Below, piece by piece: positions 1 through 9,381 of a stretch of 64,000 nt of DNA. Numbering within the stretch: the stretch's first letter is position 1; the number at the start of each line of letters is the position of its first letter. The stretch spans positions 115,943-179,942 of the forward strand of contig CANFGT010000003.1 of the NCBI GenBank assembly GCA_947446815.1. Reading direction: 5' to 3'. The notes beneath the pieces are model-generated. The model did not search any database, was not told the DNA's origin, and saw only the letters and a list, made by a program, of their open reading frames with translations. Made by a program: the position numbers and the translations under genes. The stretch is from Acidimicrobiaceae bacterium (GTDB lineage: Bacteria; Actinomycetota; Acidimicrobiia; Acidimicrobiales; Ilumatobacteraceae).

Positions 1-1632
1 GTGAAGCAGGCGTTCACTCCATCTATTTCCTTGTTTTGTTTTTACCTGAGTGGAGTACGTGCCACGATGCTTTTCGAAATACATCTCACCGACCCACCGC
101 GGAGCAGAGGCACCGTATTCATCCATGGTGTCGGCAAAGAAATCCTTCACAGTGCCGAAGGAAACGCGAGGTACGCCTTCCAAATCATTGGCGAGTCGAC
201 CGCGGTCAATCATCGTTTGGGTGGGTCCACCACCACCATCACCATGGCCGTACAACACGAGAGAAGATGATGCGCCGACATGATCTCGGAAATTTCTCTC
301 TGCAAATCGCAGTTGCGATGTCGTCAATAGCGCGTTGTAGGTATCCACGGGACTGAAATGAGTGAACACTTGTGTTCCGTCGATACCTTCCCACCAGAAC
401 GAATGATGTGGCATTCGATTCGTTTCGTTCCAACTCAACTTTTGCGTAAAGAACCATTCGCATCCGCCATGCGCCACGATTTGCGGCAGTCCGCCGGGAT
501 AACCGAAGTCATCCGGAAGGAACGCACCGTTACATGTTGAGTTAAACCACTGTGAGAATGCGCGTTGCCCTTGGAGTAATTGCCGTAACAAACTCTCGCC
601 TGATGGCAAGTTGAGGTCTGTCTCCACCCACATGCCACCGACTGGCTCCCATCGACCTTCTGCGACTAGTCGTTTCACTTCTGCAAAGAGTTCTGGGGCA
701 TCCTCTGCAACCCAGGCATAGTGCTGAGCTTGACTGTGGCAAAAGACAGCGTCTGGATTGTTCTCGAGAAGTGAGACGGCGTTAGCGAATGTGCGTACAG
801 CCTTTCGACGTGTTTCACGAATTGGCCACAGCCACGCGGTATCAAGATGTGCATGGCCTGTTGCAACAATGCGATGTGCAGAAGGGCCATTACCGACGGA
901 AAGAACAGTGTCTAATTCTGCGCGTGCTTTCGGTAAGGATTCCGCAAGGTTGTTTGAATCAAACGCTTGGTCACAACGCTCAAGAGCCGCAAAAAGCCGC
1001 GCTCGTTGCGGGGATCTTTCTTCAAGATCAATACATAAATTGATACATGTGTGTAGAGCGATGGAGAACTCGTTGATTTCTGCATGGAAGACACAGAGAC
1101 GTGCAGTACGAAGTGTGTAGATCGGTGTTGTCGGCGCAGTCGATGGGTCTCCAAAAGGAGTAGGACCGTATCCAGACTGGTGTCCGGCGATGATTGGTGT
1201 GGCAGCAGCTTCTATCCACAGCTCGATGAATTCGCCTGCAGTGCCAACTCCTAGATGAATGGTCCGACGATCGGGTTGGATGGCATGAAGAATGCGGCCG
1301 TTGCGATACGCAAGAGCTTCAACCTCAAACCCGTCGCCACGACCAATAAATCCAAGGTCGATATGTGCAACCAGTTGTTGACCCTCTAAGTGAGATGGAA
1401 CAGTTGCTGTCAAGCGGAACCAACGCGTATGCCATGCCCGACCCCACTTGGTGCCCAAAGTGAAATGCTCCAGCTGCGATGCAGTGGCCACGTCGTAACC
1501 AGGTGACTCAAAAAACTCAGCAGTTGCGGCAACCTCAAAATTCAGTCCATCACCTAAAACGTGTGGTGAGACGCGGTCATTGAGAAGACGCTGTGCACGT
1601 TGCATTGCAGGGGCTGTAACGCGATGTGCCAT
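1..1632 (-). CDS. GH38 alpha-mannosidase, 3' end beyond window
   Basis: An open frame of 544 codons runs from ATG 1632 off the left edge with no stop, so only the N-terminal part is visible. Around residues 257-269 it has the GH38 signature GHAHLDTAWLWP, where H261 and D263 match the zinc ligands of the family. A second block, FLPDDFGYPGGLPQ (371 onward), holds the likely nucleophile/zinc ligand D374. The first ~245 residues fit the N-terminal beta domain of bacterial GH38 enzymes, which usually total 800-1,000 residues. No signal peptide is seen, so a cytoplasmic enzyme releasing alpha-linked mannose from glycans or oligosaccharides is likely. It starts 6 bp after the alkylsulfatase stop, so the two are probably co-transcribed. 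Linkage specificity cannot be read from the sequence. Confidence 0.9.
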   Translation of the reverse strand, partial: MAHRVTAPAMQRAQRLLNDRVSPHVLGDGLNFEVAATAEFFESPGYDVATASQLEHFTLGTKWGRAWHTRWFRLTATVPSHLEGQQLVAHIDLGFIGRGDGFEVEALAYRNGRILHAIQPDRRTIHLGVGTAGEFIELWIEAAATPIIAGHQSGYGPTPFGDPSTAPTTPIYTLRTARLCVFHAEINEFSIALHTCINLCIDLEERSPQRARLFAALERCDQAFDSNNLAESLPKARAELDTVLSVGNGPSAHRIVATGHAHLDTAWLWPIRETRRKAVRTFANAVSLLENNPDAVFCHSQAQHYAWVAEDAPELFAEVKRLVAEGRWEPVGGMWVETDLNLPSGESLLRQLLQGQRAFSQWFNSTCNGAFLPDDFGYPGGLPQIVAHGGCEWFFTQKLSWNETNRMPHHSFWWEGIDGTQVFTHFSPVDTYNALLTTSQLRFAERNFRDHVGASSSLVLYGHGDGGGGPTQTMIDRGRLANDLEGVPRVSFGTVKDFFADTMDEYGASAPRWVGEMYFEKHRGTYSTQVKTKQGNRWSERLLH

Positions 1633-1638
1633 GTCTAG

Positions 1639-3540
1639 TTATGGTTCAACGATGTGGAATGCAGGCGTAAACACGTCAAGATTTCCGAAGATTGTCAAGA
1701 GTGCCGCTGGGTCGCCATCAATCACGATGTTGCCTTCATTGATTTGATCCGCAAATGTTGTCGCCTGTGTGACGACATCAATCAGTGTCATGCGCTTCAT
1801 CGAAACGGTGACCGATGCTGCTGCATCGTGGCGACCCTGGATGTGGAAGAGAGTGCGGTTTGAAAGCCCCAGTGTCCACTTTTCATTGAGGTCGGTGAAT
1901 GCCCAGTTGATAAACAACTTCTGACCACCGACATCTTCGGACTTGAGTCGCACCGCAATGGTGTCAAACACTTGGTCGACAGACATTGCACGAAGTAATC
2001 CGCGGGCACGTAATGGGCCATTGGGCGCTGGTGGTGGTCCAATGCGCAACTCTTGAGCGCCATTGAGATACGCATTGCGGAATGTTGAAGATTCAGCCTG
2101 GTAGCCCATCTGTTCCAAAGTGTCAGCCTGCAGATCGCGGGCTGCTTGGTTGGTGGGGTCTGCAAACACGAGGTGGTTGACAAGTTCAGCCACCCAGCGG
2201 TAATCGCCGGCATCAAATGCTGTGCGTGCTTTTGCTAGAAGAGCATCTGCACCGCCTGCAAGTTCAACGTATCGCTTGCCAACTTCTACTGGGGGAAGCT
2301 TGTTGAGATTTGCAGGGTTGCCGTCGTACCAACTGAGGTAACGCTGATAGACGGCCTTCGAGTTGTGAATGAGGTCGCCGTAGTAACCACGGGTGTGGTC
2401 GTTGGCGAGAAACTCTTCGGGCAAACGCAATGTCTCGGCGATCTCAGTGGGAACAAGACCATGGTTTGCGTAGCGCATCGTTTGGTCATGCATCCACTTG
2501 TAGAGGTCGCGCTGATTCGTGAGGAATCCCATGAGGTCTTCGTTGCCCCATCGTGGCCAGTTGTGCGATGTGAAAACAACGTCAGTTTGGTCGCCGAACA
2601 TTTCCATTGCCTGATTGATGTACTTCGACCAATTCATTGCGTTGCGCACGAGTGCACCACGAATAGGAATGAGGTTGTGCATTGTGTGGCTGCAGTTCTC
2701 CGCCATGCACAGTGCGTTGAGATCGGGGAAGAAGAAGTTCATCTCCGCTGGTGCTTCTGTTTCAGGCGTGAGTTGGAAGATGATGCGAATTCCGTCAACA
2801 ATCATCTCTTCGCCAGTGGAAGTGATGTCATGTGTCGGCGCAATGAGACCTGGAGGCCCAATCGGGACAGAGTTGCCCAAGCCACAGTCAACATGACCGG
2901 TCGGACCGGCGGGAAGCAATGGTCCGAATTGATAGATGGCACGTCGACTCATCGCTGGACCAGCGATCACGTTCTCGCCGACGGTCTCGCGCATGAAGTG
3001 CTCTGGCGCGATGATGATGCAACGACCAGCATCCACTTCTTCCTGCGATGTGACTCCGAGAACTCCACCGAAGTGATCGGTGTGTGAGTGGGTGTAAATC
3101 ACGGCGACGACGGGAAGAAATCCGAGTTGAGCTGTGATGAGATCGTAACTATCGCGAGCGGTTTGCTCGGTGGTGAGAGGGTCGATGACCAACCAGCCGG
3201 TATTCCCGCGCATGAACGTGATGTTGGAGATGTCGTAGCCACGTACTTGGTACACGCCTTCACGAACCTCGAAAAGGCCATGATGATGATTGAGTTGCGC
3301 ATGACGCCACAAACTGGGGTTCACTGTGTCGGGAGCCTCGTTGCCCACTGCGAGGAATTCGTAGTCATTCACATTGATGACAGTGCGTCCGGTGGGGTCC
3401 ACAATGTGGCCAGTGGGGTGCGGAGCGATGAAACCACGGGTTGCACGCTCGAAGTCGCCCCCATCGGTCGGGGTAGTAACAGTGGCATTACGAGCCTTCG
3501 TATGCGCTGTTGCGGGCTTGTGATCTTTGAACCTCGACAT
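1639..3540 (-). CDS. Alkyl/aryl sulfatase, metallo-beta-lactamase fold (SdsA/BDS1 type)
   Basis: Predicted 633-residue hydrolase of alkyl sulfate esters such as dodecyl sulfate. The metallo-beta-lactamase zinc motif THSHTDHFGG gives H151, H153, D155 and H156. A later AENCSHTMHN block and the TSHNWPRWG segment are typical of this sulfatase family. The rest fits the family's alpha-helical dimerisation domain and a C-terminal SCP2-like domain. I chose the ATG at 3540 because GGGAGG lies 4 nt upstream; an in-frame ATG at 3579 has no such site. SdsA1 is exported, but no signal peptide is seen here, so a cytoplasmic enzyme is inferred. First gene of a pair with the GH38 mannosidase and divergent from the acyl-CoA dehydrogenase. 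Confidence 0.9.
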   Translation of the reverse strand: MSRFKDHKPATAHTKARNATVTTPTDGGDFERATRGFIAPHPTGHIVDPTGRTVINVNDYEFLAVGNEAPDTVNPSLWRHAQLNHHHGLFEVREGVYQVRGYDISNITFMRGNTGWLVIDPLTTEQTARDSYDLITAQLGFLPVVAVIYTHSHTDHFGGVLGVTSQEEVDAGRCIIIAPEHFMRETVGENVIAGPAMSRRAIYQFGPLLPAGPTGHVDCGLGNSVPIGPPGLIAPTHDITSTGEEMIVDGIRIIFQLTPETEAPAEMNFFFPDLNALCMAENCSHTMHNLIPIRGALVRNAMNWSKYINQAMEMFGDQTDVVFTSHNWPRWGNEDLMGFLTNQRDLYKWMHDQTMRYANHGLVPTEIAETLRLPEEFLANDHTRGYYGDLIHNSKAVYQRYLSWYDGNPANLNKLPPVEVGKRYVELAGGADALLAKARTAFDAGDYRWVAELVNHLVFADPTNQAARDLQADTLEQMGYQAESSTFRNAYLNGAQELRIGPPPAPNGPLRARGLLRAMSVDQVFDTIAVRLKSEDVGGQKLFINWAFTDLNEKWTLGLSNRTLFHIQGRHDAAASVTVSMKRMTLIDVVTQATTFADQINEGNIVIDGDPAALLTIFGNLDVFTPAFHIVEP

Positions 3541-3688
3541 GGTGCCTCCCATATAGATAGAGGAAATGACCTTAGCCAATAAGCCCTAGGGCATCCGAAG
3601 AGAGGTTCCGCCATGGGCTGGAAGAGCCGAGGAGAACTAGGGTGACATCAGGGGCCAACTGAGACCCCACGACACGAGGGAGCGCGTG

Positions 3689-5008
3689 ATGCCAAAGCCA
3701 GGAATGCATTCAGGTGTAGAGACCGACGAGGGTTTGAACCTCGCAATGTCACAGAAGGTTCAGCCTCTGTACAGCGCCGTCAAGAAGTTCATCGCTGAAG
3801 AAGTTGAGCCAGCAACGGAAGAGTTCTATGCGTTGGGTGAAGGTCGCGCCGACCGTTGGTCGTATGCACCAGGACAACTTGAAATTCTTGAAGGACTGAA
3901 GGCCAAAGCTCGCGAGCGCGGATTGTGGAACTTCTTCCTTCCCGACGCTGCGACAGGCGAAGGCTTGTCGAACCTTGACTATGCATACATTGCAGTGGAG
4001 TTGGGCAAGAGCCCACTCGCATCAGAAAGCATGAACTGCGCTGCTCCCGATACAGGCAACATGGAAGTGCTGGAGCGTGTTGGCACGCCAGAGCAAAAAG
4101 CCAAGTGGCTTGAACCGCTGTTGCGGGGCGAAATCCGCTCGGCATACGCAATGACTGAACCAGACGTTGCCTCGTCAGATGCAAAGAACATCGCATGTCT
4201 CGCACAACTCGATGGTGATGAATGGGTGATCAACGGAGAGAAGTACTACATCTCTGGTGCTGGCGACCCACGTTGCAAGATCATGATCGTGATGTTGCTC
4301 ACGAGCCCTGATGGTCCACCAAGCCGCAAGCACTCACAAATTCTTGTGCCGATGGATACTCCTGGAGTTGAAATTGTTGGCCCGATGGAAGTATTCGGTG
4401 AAGACGATGCGCCACACGGACACATGCACTTGCGTTTCAACAATGTGCGCGTGCCGAAAGACAACCTTCTTCTCGGCGAGGGCCGTGGCTTTGAGATTTC
4501 TCAGGTTCGCCTCGGACCTGGTCGTATCCACCACTGCATGCGCTCCATTGGTGCAGCAGAGCGTGCACTTGAGTTGATGGTTCGTCGTGGACTGACTCGC
4601 GAAGCTTTTGGTCGCCCCATTGCGCGTTTGGGTAAGAACCCAGAAATCATTGCAAAGGCTCGTATCGAGATTGAAGCATGTCGTCTGATGGTGCTTCGCG
4701 CAGCGCGGGCCATGGACACCTTGGGTAATGCTGAAGCACGTATCTGGGTCAGCGCGATTAAGGCGATGGTGCCAATTCGTGTATGCCAGATCATCGACGA
4801 AGCAATTCAGATGCACGGCGCAACAGGTGTATCGCAGTGGACACCGCTTGCACGCATGTACGCCAGCCAGCGCACATTGCGTTTGGCTGACGGTCCAGAC
4901 GAAGTGCACTGGGGTGTTGTTGCTCGTGCAGAAACAACTCGCTACGAAGGTGAATCCACCCCACCGAAGCCAACGGCATACCGCGGTATGTTCAGCGGAC
5001 CAAGCTGA
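3689..5008 (+). CDS. Acyl-CoA dehydrogenase
   Basis: About 439 residues, FAD-dependent alpha,beta-dehydrogenation of an acyl-CoA. N-terminal helical domain, then the middle beta-domain with YAMTEPDVASSDA and the INGEKYYISGAGDP block that contacts flavin and substrate. The C-terminal helical domain carries RIHHCMRSIGAAERALE, REAFGRPI and the ending ADGPDEVHWGVVA. It looks most like the ACAD10/11-type branch, which takes long or branched acyl-CoAs, but the substrate cannot be assigned. GAGGGAG lies just upstream; a GTG at 3686 directly precedes the chosen ATG and could also start. The LLM oxidoreductase follows after 12 bp, suggesting an operon. Confidence 0.9.
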   Translation: MPKPGMHSGVETDEGLNLAMSQKVQPLYSAVKKFIAEEVEPATEEFYALGEGRADRWSYAPGQLEILEGLKAKARERGLWNFFLPDAATGEGLSNLDYAYIAVELGKSPLASESMNCAAPDTGNMEVLERVGTPEQKAKWLEPLLRGEIRSAYAMTEPDVASSDAKNIACLAQLDGDEWVINGEKYYISGAGDPRCKIMIVMLLTSPDGPPSRKHSQILVPMDTPGVEIVGPMEVFGEDDAPHGHMHLRFNNVRVPKDNLLLGEGRGFEISQVRLGPGRIHHCMRSIGAAERALELMVRRGLTREAFGRPIARLGKNPEIIAKARIEIEACRLMVLRAARAMDTLGNAEARIWVSAIKAMVPIRVCQIIDEAIQMHGATGVSQWTPLARMYASQRTLRLADGPDEVHWGVVARAETTRYEGESTPPKPTAYRGMFSGPS

Positions 5009-5020
5009 AAAAGGAACATC

Positions 5021-5932
5021 ATGTATTTCTCCGCTTGGGCAAATAGCGCACATCCATGGACTGAAGTTCGCGACTTCGTTTCCGAAGTTGAAAACATGGG
5101 CTGGGACGGCTTCTGGTATGCCGACCACTACATGCCAAATACTCCCGATGGTGAACCCATCGGCGGCAACTTCAATGAATGCTTCAGTGTGTTGTCTGCA
5201 CTCGCGGCGACAACATCACACCTGCGTCTCGGATCGCTGGTGACACCAACAACGGTGAATCATCCCGCGCTGATTGCTAACCGCGCAGCAACGATTGATC
5301 AGATCAGCAATGGTCGCTTCGTATTGGGTATGGGAGCCGGTTGGCAGATCAACGAACATAAAGCGTTTGGTATTGAACTGTTCGATGCCAAGCCGCGAGT
5401 TGATCGATTCGCCGAAGCGATTGAAATTGTGAGCAGCATGCTCAGCCAAGAGCGCACCACGTTCAAGGGTGAGCACTTCACGATTACTAACGCACCGTGC
5501 GAGCCAAAGCCTGTTCAGTCGCCATTGCCCATCTTGGTAGGTACCGGCGGTACTCGCATGTTGCGCCTCACCGCACGTTTCGCTCAAGAGTGGAATACAT
5601 GGGGAACGCCCGAAGTCGCTGGTGGAGTCATCAAGAAATTGCGTGAAGCATGTGAGAAGGAAGGCCGCGATCCTGCGACTGTCCGCACATCAGTGCAACC
5701 ATTGTTCTTCCTCACACCTACAGAAGATGCAGCTGAAAAATTGAAGGCACATGTGCCCGCAGATCGCGCAGTTGTCGGAACTCCCTCACAAATTGTTGAC
5801 GCCGTTGCTGAATACAAGGCGCTTGGATTCGATGAGATTTGTGTTCCCGACTTCACGATGGGTGCAACACCGCAAGAGCGTCTCGAGAAGTACGGCATCT
5901 TCTGGAATGAAGTTGCTTCGCAATTTCGCTAA
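5021..5932 (+). CDS. LLM-class (F420-dependent-type) flavin oxidoreductase
   Basis: 303-residue luciferase-like monooxygenase-fold protein. Family marks include WDGFWYADHYM near the N-terminus, the LRLGSLVTP strand, RAATIDQISNGRFVLGMGAGW (split here by its usual helix), and PLPILVGTGGTRMLRL. In actinobacteria this branch usually binds coenzyme F420 rather than FMN, which fits the F420-type PPOX protein elsewhere in the window; the cofactor is inferred. It follows the acyl-CoA dehydrogenase by 12 bp with AAAAAGGAA as ribosome site. The two may act on one acyl or xenobiotic substrate, but nothing shows which. It converges with trhO, leaving 13 bp between stops. Confidence 0.85.
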   Translation: MYFSAWANSAHPWTEVRDFVSEVENMGWDGFWYADHYMPNTPDGEPIGGNFNECFSVLSALAATTSHLRLGSLVTPTTVNHPALIANRAATIDQISNGRFVLGMGAGWQINEHKAFGIELFDAKPRVDRFAEAIEIVSSMLSQERTTFKGEHFTITNAPCEPKPVQSPLPILVGTGGTRMLRLTARFAQEWNTWGTPEVAGGVIKKLREACEKEGRDPATVRTSVQPLFFLTPTEDAAEKLKAHVPADRAVVGTPSQIVDAVAEYKALGFDEICVPDFTMGATPQERLEKYGIFWNEVASQFR

Positions 5933-5945
5933 CTAATTTCGCCGG

Positions 5946-6827
5946 CTATACGCCTGAGCGACAATTAACGCACTGCGGCTCTTCATCTGTCGTGCAGTTG
6001 TTGCACACAAGAATGCGCGTACGACACGCGAGATTACGGCAGTTATAGAAGTCGTTGGTTGGCTGACTGCAGTAATCGCATTCACCAAGCAGAGTCTCTT
6101 CTTTCCCGTATTCAAGTTTGAGACGCTTGTCAAAGACGTACAACGAGCCTTCCCATAAACCTTTGTCGCGGAATTGCTCTGCATACCGGACAATGCCGCC
6201 CTCAATTTGATACACCTCTTTGAATCCACGGTTCTTCATAATGACCGACAGGATTTCGCAGCGAATACCGCCAGTGCAGTACGAAACGATGGGCCTGTCT
6301 TTGAGGTGGTCATACTTGCCACTCTCCAGTTCACGGACGAAGTCAGGCGTTGTTTTGGTATCGGGAACGATTGCATCACGGAAGCGACCAATGCGCGATT
6401 CAAACGCATTGCGACCATCGAAGAACACAACATCGTCACCACGTTCGGCCACTAATTCATTGACCTCGTTCGGCTTCAAGTGCTGTCCACCACCGATTAT
6501 TCCGTTTTCATCCACCTGAATTTCTTCGGGAACACCGAACGTCACGATCTCTTCTCGGACACGAACACTGAGTCGAGGAAAATCATCGCCCAATCCCTCT
6601 GACCACTTGAAATCAATGTCTTTGAACGCTGCGTATTCGCGTGTTTCGCGTAAGTACAACTTGATGTTCTTCAACTCTCCGCCAACGGTTCCGTTAATGC
6701 CGTGCTTGGAAAGGATGATGCGACCTTTCAGATTCAGTCTCTCGCAGAGGGCGCGTTGCCACATCCGAATCGCAATGGGATCGGCGAGCGGAGTGAATTT
6801 ATAGAAGAGAATAATCTTTGCTTCGAT
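5946..6827 (-). CDS. trhO: tRNA uridine(34) hydroxylase TrhO (rhodanese-domain), non-canonical start
   Basis: TrhO (YceA) makes 5-hydroxyuridine at the tRNA wobble position. The N-terminal region has [12 protein letters not shown], the rhodanese domain the active-site loop YCTGGIRCE, and the C-terminus a Cys-rich zinc-type tail ([23 protein letters not shown]). The first in-frame ATG is at 6764, but the conserved family N-terminus ([14 protein letters not shown]) is encoded upstream of it, between 6818 and 6777. The frame is open back to a TAG at 6837-6839, with no ATG, GTG, TTG or CTG. An ATC at 6827 would give a normal-looking [10 protein letters not shown] start, with AGGTAG about 9 nt upstream. 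I call 6827 (293 residues). A sequencing error is the alternative. Confidence 0.85.
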   Translation of the reverse strand: MEAKIILFYKFTPLADPIAIRMWQRALCERLNLKGRIILSKHGINGTVGGELKNIKLYLRETREYAAFKDIDFKWSEGLGDDFPRLSVRVREEIVTFGVPEEIQVDENGIIGGGQHLKPNEVNELVAERGDDVVFFDGRNAFESRIGRFRDAIVPDTKTTPDFVRELESGKYDHLKDRPIVSYCTGGIRCEILSVIMKNRGFKEVYQIEGGIVRYAEQFRDKGLWEGSLYVFDKRLKLEYGKEETLLGECDYCSQPTNDFYNCRNLACRTRILVCNNCTTDEEPQCVNCRSGV

Positions 6828-6848
6828 GCAACGAAACTACCTGCCGAA

Positions 6849-8504
6849 CTAGTCAGGTTCCGAAATTTCGATGCTGGGAACTGTTGTTCGTGTTGTTTGG
6901 TTTGGCTTGCCTGGGGTGAAATTTGGGACTTTAGGAACGACAACTCGGACTGGCTCAAGTCGTGAAGGCAGAAACGTGAGATGACCTCGATCATCGATGG
7001 ACATGGTGAGTTCGATTGTTTCGGATTTCTGTAGAAGGGGAATCTTGGCGAAAGGAGTCGTGGCGCCCTTTGCGCCTTTAAGAGCGACTTCGATGCTGTT
7101 TCCTGAAATTGAGCGCACGGTAATGATCTCGCCGGCATTCAAAGTACGGCGAGTAATGCGCGAGCCGGCAGCAAGGCTGAGCTGTGCTGAGTTACTGGAG
7201 GGAGCATGAACGAGTGTGCGATCTTTATGAACTGAGAGCAAAGCTGATGATTGATGTGCGTCATCCAAAACATCACGCGCCAAGTCGCCAGTCACTTGCA
7301 AGGTTGCGCCGTCGGAGCGACGTAAACCGACGACGACGTCTGCAGCTGAAAGATTTTTTGATTCTCGTTTCAGTCGAATGTCGAAGTCGGTGATGGCATG
7401 CGGAATGGTGACAGTGATGAGACCACCAGTGCTGCCCTTGCCGATGGAGTAGGTGGCGCCACTAATGGTGTTAGTGATGCCTGTTGGAGAACTGAGAAAA
7501 GTTCCTGCGTCTGTTGTGACTTCAACAAATCCAGCCTCAGAGACATCACGCGAAGCAATAGTGACGACATTTGGTGCAGTCGCAAGTGAGGTGGTGCAGA
7601 AGGGGCATCGGAAAGGTCCTTTACGAGAAGACATGGGTGTGAGTTCAAGTGAGCCAGTACCGCCTTTCCAAGTGATGACCGATCCATCGAGACCGTGAAA
7701 CGCATTTGGGTAGCGCCAAGTGTTTGTCTTGGAGTTCACGAATATTTCAAACCGTTTACCCGGATGATTGTTGTCGTAGACGTGAATAATGAAGTCATCT
7801 CCGCGAAGTGTGATGGCAAAAGGAGTCACCGAGTGCCCCGATGTTCCTTGGTACATGCCAATGGTGTCTCCACGATCGTTGCCAAGACTGAAGAAGAGAT
7901 CGCCGACGAGTTGAAGAGGGGACCGTTCGCGTGCTTCTGCGGCTCGATGTGTTACTTCTTCCAAGAATTGTGTGGCCCACCATCGAACAATTGATTCGTT
8001 CAGCAGAGGATTATCGACACTCAATTCCGCTGTATTGCGCGCATTGGGCTGATAGGCGCTCAATGATTCCATTCCCAAGCGAAGGCGAGTACTCAGTGTG
8101 GCAAGACCTTCGCATCGTCCGCCGTTTAATGCTGTATTCCATTCTTCGAGTTTTTGAATAGCCGCAGGGCGAAGAATGCACGATGACGCTTCGCTTGCGA
8201 CACATACGGCGTCATGGCCAAAGAGGCTCACCAATGTTTGTGCGGTCACATTGCCCGTCGCCATTGTGGAACTACCCCAGTTAGCGAAAGAGAAATCATC
8301 AGTCGACCAACGGAAGTCTTTGTCGAGACACAGTTTCCCCGGACCAAGTTTTGGTACTGATAAATCGGTGCAATGCGTGAGCAGTTCGTGCACCAGAGAA
8401 TCAGTGCTCGGGGCTGCATCTGCTGATTCAGATGACGAAGTGCTGCAGGCATTGAGCGTGATGGTTGTAATGACTATGAGAGAAGCGAGCCACGTCCTGC
8501 GCAT
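6849..8504 (-). CDS. Lipoprotein of unknown function with possible Cys-His-Asp/Asn catalytic site
   Basis: 551 residues from ATG 8504. The signal peptide ends in TLNAC, so C20 is the predicted lipidated residue and the protein sits on the outer face of the membrane. The N-terminal half has RCEGLA (C131), GHSVTPFAI (H224) and YDNNHPG (D244/N245). This Cys-His-Asp/Asn order and local context resemble papain/C39-like cysteine peptidases. A short CPFC pair near residue 306 could bind metal or form a disulfide. The C-terminal half is beta-rich, possibly FecR- or Ig-like, and ends in a Pro/Thr-rich tail. I do not recognise the family. It ends 22 bp before the proposed trhO start, so they may share a transcript. 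Confidence 0.65.
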   Translation of the reverse strand: MRRTWLASLIVITTITLNACSTSSSESADAAPSTDSLVHELLTHCTDLSVPKLGPGKLCLDKDFRWSTDDFSFANWGSSTMATGNVTAQTLVSLFGHDAVCVASEASSCILRPAAIQKLEEWNTALNGGRCEGLATLSTRLRLGMESLSAYQPNARNTAELSVDNPLLNESIVRWWATQFLEEVTHRAAEARERSPLQLVGDLFFSLGNDRGDTIGMYQGTSGHSVTPFAITLRGDDFIIHVYDNNHPGKRFEIFVNSKTNTWRYPNAFHGLDGSVITWKGGTGSLELTPMSSRKGPFRCPFCTTSLATAPNVVTIASRDVSEAGFVEVTTDAGTFLSSPTGITNTISGATYSIGKGSTGGLITVTIPHAITDFDIRLKRESKNLSAADVVVGLRRSDGATLQVTGDLARDVLDDAHQSSALLSVHKDRTLVHAPSSNSAQLSLAAGSRITRRTLNAGEIITVRSISGNSIEVALKGAKGATTPFAKIPLLQKSETIELTMSIDDRGHLTFLPSRLEPVRVVVPKVPNFTPGKPNQTTRTTVPSIEISEPD

Positions 8505-8552
8505 TCCTTGAACGATACGAAACTTGGGCAAGTTGTGGAAGCATTGCGAGCA

Positions 8553-9359
8553 ATGTCTGAGCCACAAACATCGCAGCGCGATACAAAACAATTACTCGCC
8601 ATCCTTTTTGTCGGAATTGGTGCTGGGTTTCTCTCGGGAATGTTTGGCGTTGGTGGTGGCATCTTGCTGGTGCCAGGTTTAGTTCTGGTTATCAAACTTG
8701 ATCAACGCATGGCCCATGGCACATCTCTCGCGGCTGTTCTGCCCATCTCTGCTTCGTCGCTGGTTTCCTACTGGATGCATGACAACGTGGACTGGCGCGT
8801 CGCGTTGTGTCTTGCAGTGGGTGCGCTCGCAGGTGCATTCATCGGTACTCGACTTCTCGAGGTACTCCCACACCGGACGCTTGCACTCGCGTTTTCTGGT
8901 TTGCTCGCAGTCACTGCTATTCGTTTATTTCTTCCGTTGGACTCTGGAGTCCGCGGAGTTCTTTCTCTGGGAATGATTGCTGCCCTTGTCTTCATTGGCC
9001 TTATTACCGGTGTACTGGCAGGTCTTCTGGGGGTAGGCGGAGGTGTCGTCATGATCCCCGCGATGATGATGCTGTTGCATTTGCCAGCCACCCTTGCGAA
9101 AGGAACGTCCCTCGCCGTCATCATCCCGACCTCTCTTATGGGTACGTGGCGCAATCGGGCAAAGAAGAACGCAGATCTCCAGGCGGCCGCGATTCTTGGA
9201 CTCGGAGGGATTCTGTCGGCGTATGCAGGTGGCTGGATCTCCGGAAAAATGTCCGACACTGTCTCAAATGTGTTGTTTGCATCCCTCCTCATCGTTGTTG
9301 CGGTGCGCCTGATACTCCAGGTACGGGCTGAGGACAAAGCAGGGGTAGTCCAGCAGTAA
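8553..9359 (+). CDS. TauE/SafE-family sulfite/organosulfonate exporter-like membrane protein
   Basis: 268 residues from ATG 8553, with about eight hydrophobic segments in two halves. Each half starts with the family's glycine signature: MFGVGGGILLVPG near the N-terminus and LLGVGGGVVMIPA in the middle. TauE/SafE proteins move sulfite, sulfoacetate or other small sulfur/carbon anions across the membrane; the substrate here is unknown. An in-frame TTG at 8508 would add 15 residues, but the ATG gives the usual family N-terminus. Divergent from the lipoprotein gene. The SDR gene follows after 22 bp. Confidence 0.85.
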   Translation: MSEPQTSQRDTKQLLAILFVGIGAGFLSGMFGVGGGILLVPGLVLVIKLDQRMAHGTSLAAVLPISASSLVSYWMHDNVDWRVALCLAVGALAGAFIGTRLLEVLPHRTLALAFSGLLAVTAIRLFLPLDSGVRGVLSLGMIAALVFIGLITGVLAGLLGVGGGVVMIPAMMMLLHLPATLAKGTSLAVIIPTSLMGTWRNRAKKNADLQAAAILGLGGILSAYAGGWISGKMSDTVSNVLFASLLIVVAVRLILQVRAEDKAGVVQQ

Positions 9360-9381
9360 CGCCATGGAGTAGAACTTCTCC

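Noticed and set aside
2365..3087. 240-codon open frame on the plus strand
   Set aside because: It lies antisense within the alkylsulfatase, whose zinc motifs are intact; composition and lack of any recognisable motif mark it as a shadow frame.
4334..5128. 264-codon open frame on the minus strand
   Set aside because: Antisense to the acyl-CoA dehydrogenase and LLM genes, Cys/His-rich low-sense composition, no ribosome site.
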